NCBI GenBank assembly: GCA_027031325.1
Contig: JALVRI010000208.1
Span: 1 to 5,975 of the forward strand
Length of the DNA stretch: 5,975 nucleotides
Source of the DNA: Desulfobacteraceae bacterium
Lineage (GTDB): Bacteria; Desulfobacterota; Desulfobacteria; Desulfobacterales; Desulfosarcinaceae
Reading direction: 5' to 3'
This document shows, one piece after another, positions 5,620 through 5,975 of this stretch. The position numbers were made by a program, and so were the translations under genes. Position 1 is the first letter of the stretch. The number at the start of each line of letters is the position of its first letter. The notes under the pieces are model-generated. The model made no database searches, was not told the origin of the DNA, and saw only the letters and a program-made list of their open reading frames with translations.

Positions 5620-5975
5620 ATGGGTATGATCGGCAAATTGGTGGGAGGTACCATTGGGTTTGCCCTCGGTGGCCCCCTGGGGGCCGTGGCCGGGGCCGTT
5701 TTCGGCCATATTTTCGACCAGGGGAATCAGCAACTGATGGAAGATGGCCGGGGCCGGTTGTCCGGCATCGAGGAGACTCAACTGGCCTTTTTCGTGGCTG
5801 CCTTTTCAATGTTGGCAAAGCTGGTGAAAGCCGATGGCCGGATTGCAAGCCAGGAACTGGCCGAGGTTGAGCAGTTTGCGCGCTTCGAGCTGGGCCTCGA
5901 CTCCCAAAGCCTCCAGGTGGCCATGAATATTTTCAACACCGCCCTGAACTCCCCGGCGGCGTTCGAGGATTTCGC
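5620..5975 (+). CDS. DjlA-like TerB-domain membrane co-chaperone, N-terminal part (cut by window edge)
   Basis: 118 codons are visible. A glycine-rich membrane segment comes first (about 4-32: GKLVGGTIGFALGGPLGAVAGAVFGHIFD). A helical region resembling the TerB-like domain of DjlA follows (about 50-118), with ETQLAFFVAAFSMLAKLVKADGRIASQELAEVEQF (52-86) as its first helix-loop-helix. E. coli DjlA has the same layout: a short N-terminus, a GxxxG-rich membrane helix ending in GHMFD, then a region with [21 protein letters not shown]. DjlA is anchored in the inner membrane and stimulates DnaK through a C-terminal J domain. That J domain would lie beyond the right edge, so a TerB-only protein remains possible. 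The start at 5620 is supported by AGGAAGGA and by DjlA starting right before this membrane helix. The frame stays open upstream to 5467, but without a good start codon. Confidence 0.85.
   Translation, partial: MGMIGKLVGGTIGFALGGPLGAVAGAVFGHIFDQGNQQLMEDGRGRLSGIEETQLAFFVAAFSMLAKLVKADGRIASQELAEVEQFARFELGLDSQSLQVAMNIFNTALNSPAAFEDF

Noticed and set aside
5315..5848. Minus-strand open frame of 177 codons opposite the djlA-like gene
   Set aside because: It overlaps a recognisable plus-strand coding region, has no recognisable motif, and its composition fits an antisense shadow in G+C-rich DNA.

Overview
The window is typical bacterial chromosome: G+C-rich, densely coded, and made mostly of housekeeping genes. 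The run of a YbhN-type membrane protein, peptide deformylase and methionyl-tRNA formyltransferase, with ribF just upstream, is an order I associate with sulfate-reducing Desulfobacterota (former Deltaproteobacteria). That placement is an inference from gene order and protein style. No search was run.

Left half (1-3220, all minus strand): reading in the direction of transcription, ribF (FMN/FAD synthesis), a multi-pass flippase-like protein of the lysylphosphatidylglycerol-synthase transmembrane family, def, and fmt, which runs off the left edge. def and fmt share one base at the stop/start junction (TAATG). They act at opposite ends of the same cycle: Fmt formylates the initiator Met-tRNA and Def removes the formyl group from the finished chain. 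The flippase-like gene lies 21 bases upstream of def, so these three look co-transcribed. ribF is 93 bases further upstream and may or may not belong to the unit.

Centre (3221-3460): a complete plus-strand tRNA-Leu with anticodon CAG, long variable arm and encoded CCA. A good promoter candidate lies upstream, with a perfect TTGACA. A strong hairpin follows, flanked by A and T runs, and can terminate transcription from both directions.

Right half (3492-5149, minus strand): two uncharacterised genes, 17 bases apart, each with its own Shine-Dalgarno sequence. Both encode a protein with one N-terminal membrane anchor followed by a long charged coiled coil. The first ends in a compact C-terminal domain. 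The second ends in a roughly 180-residue Pro/Ala/Lys/Glu tail that looks disordered. This pair is the least explained part of the window. A 470-base non-coding stretch with several short inverted repeats separates it from a divergent plus-strand gene (5620 onward). That gene starts like DjlA, a membrane-anchored TerB/J-domain co-chaperone, and is cut by the right edge.

I found no mobile element, CRISPR array, phage gene or toxin/defence cassette. Nothing here amounts to a clearly new system. The most worthwhile lead is the paired membrane/coiled-coil operon.
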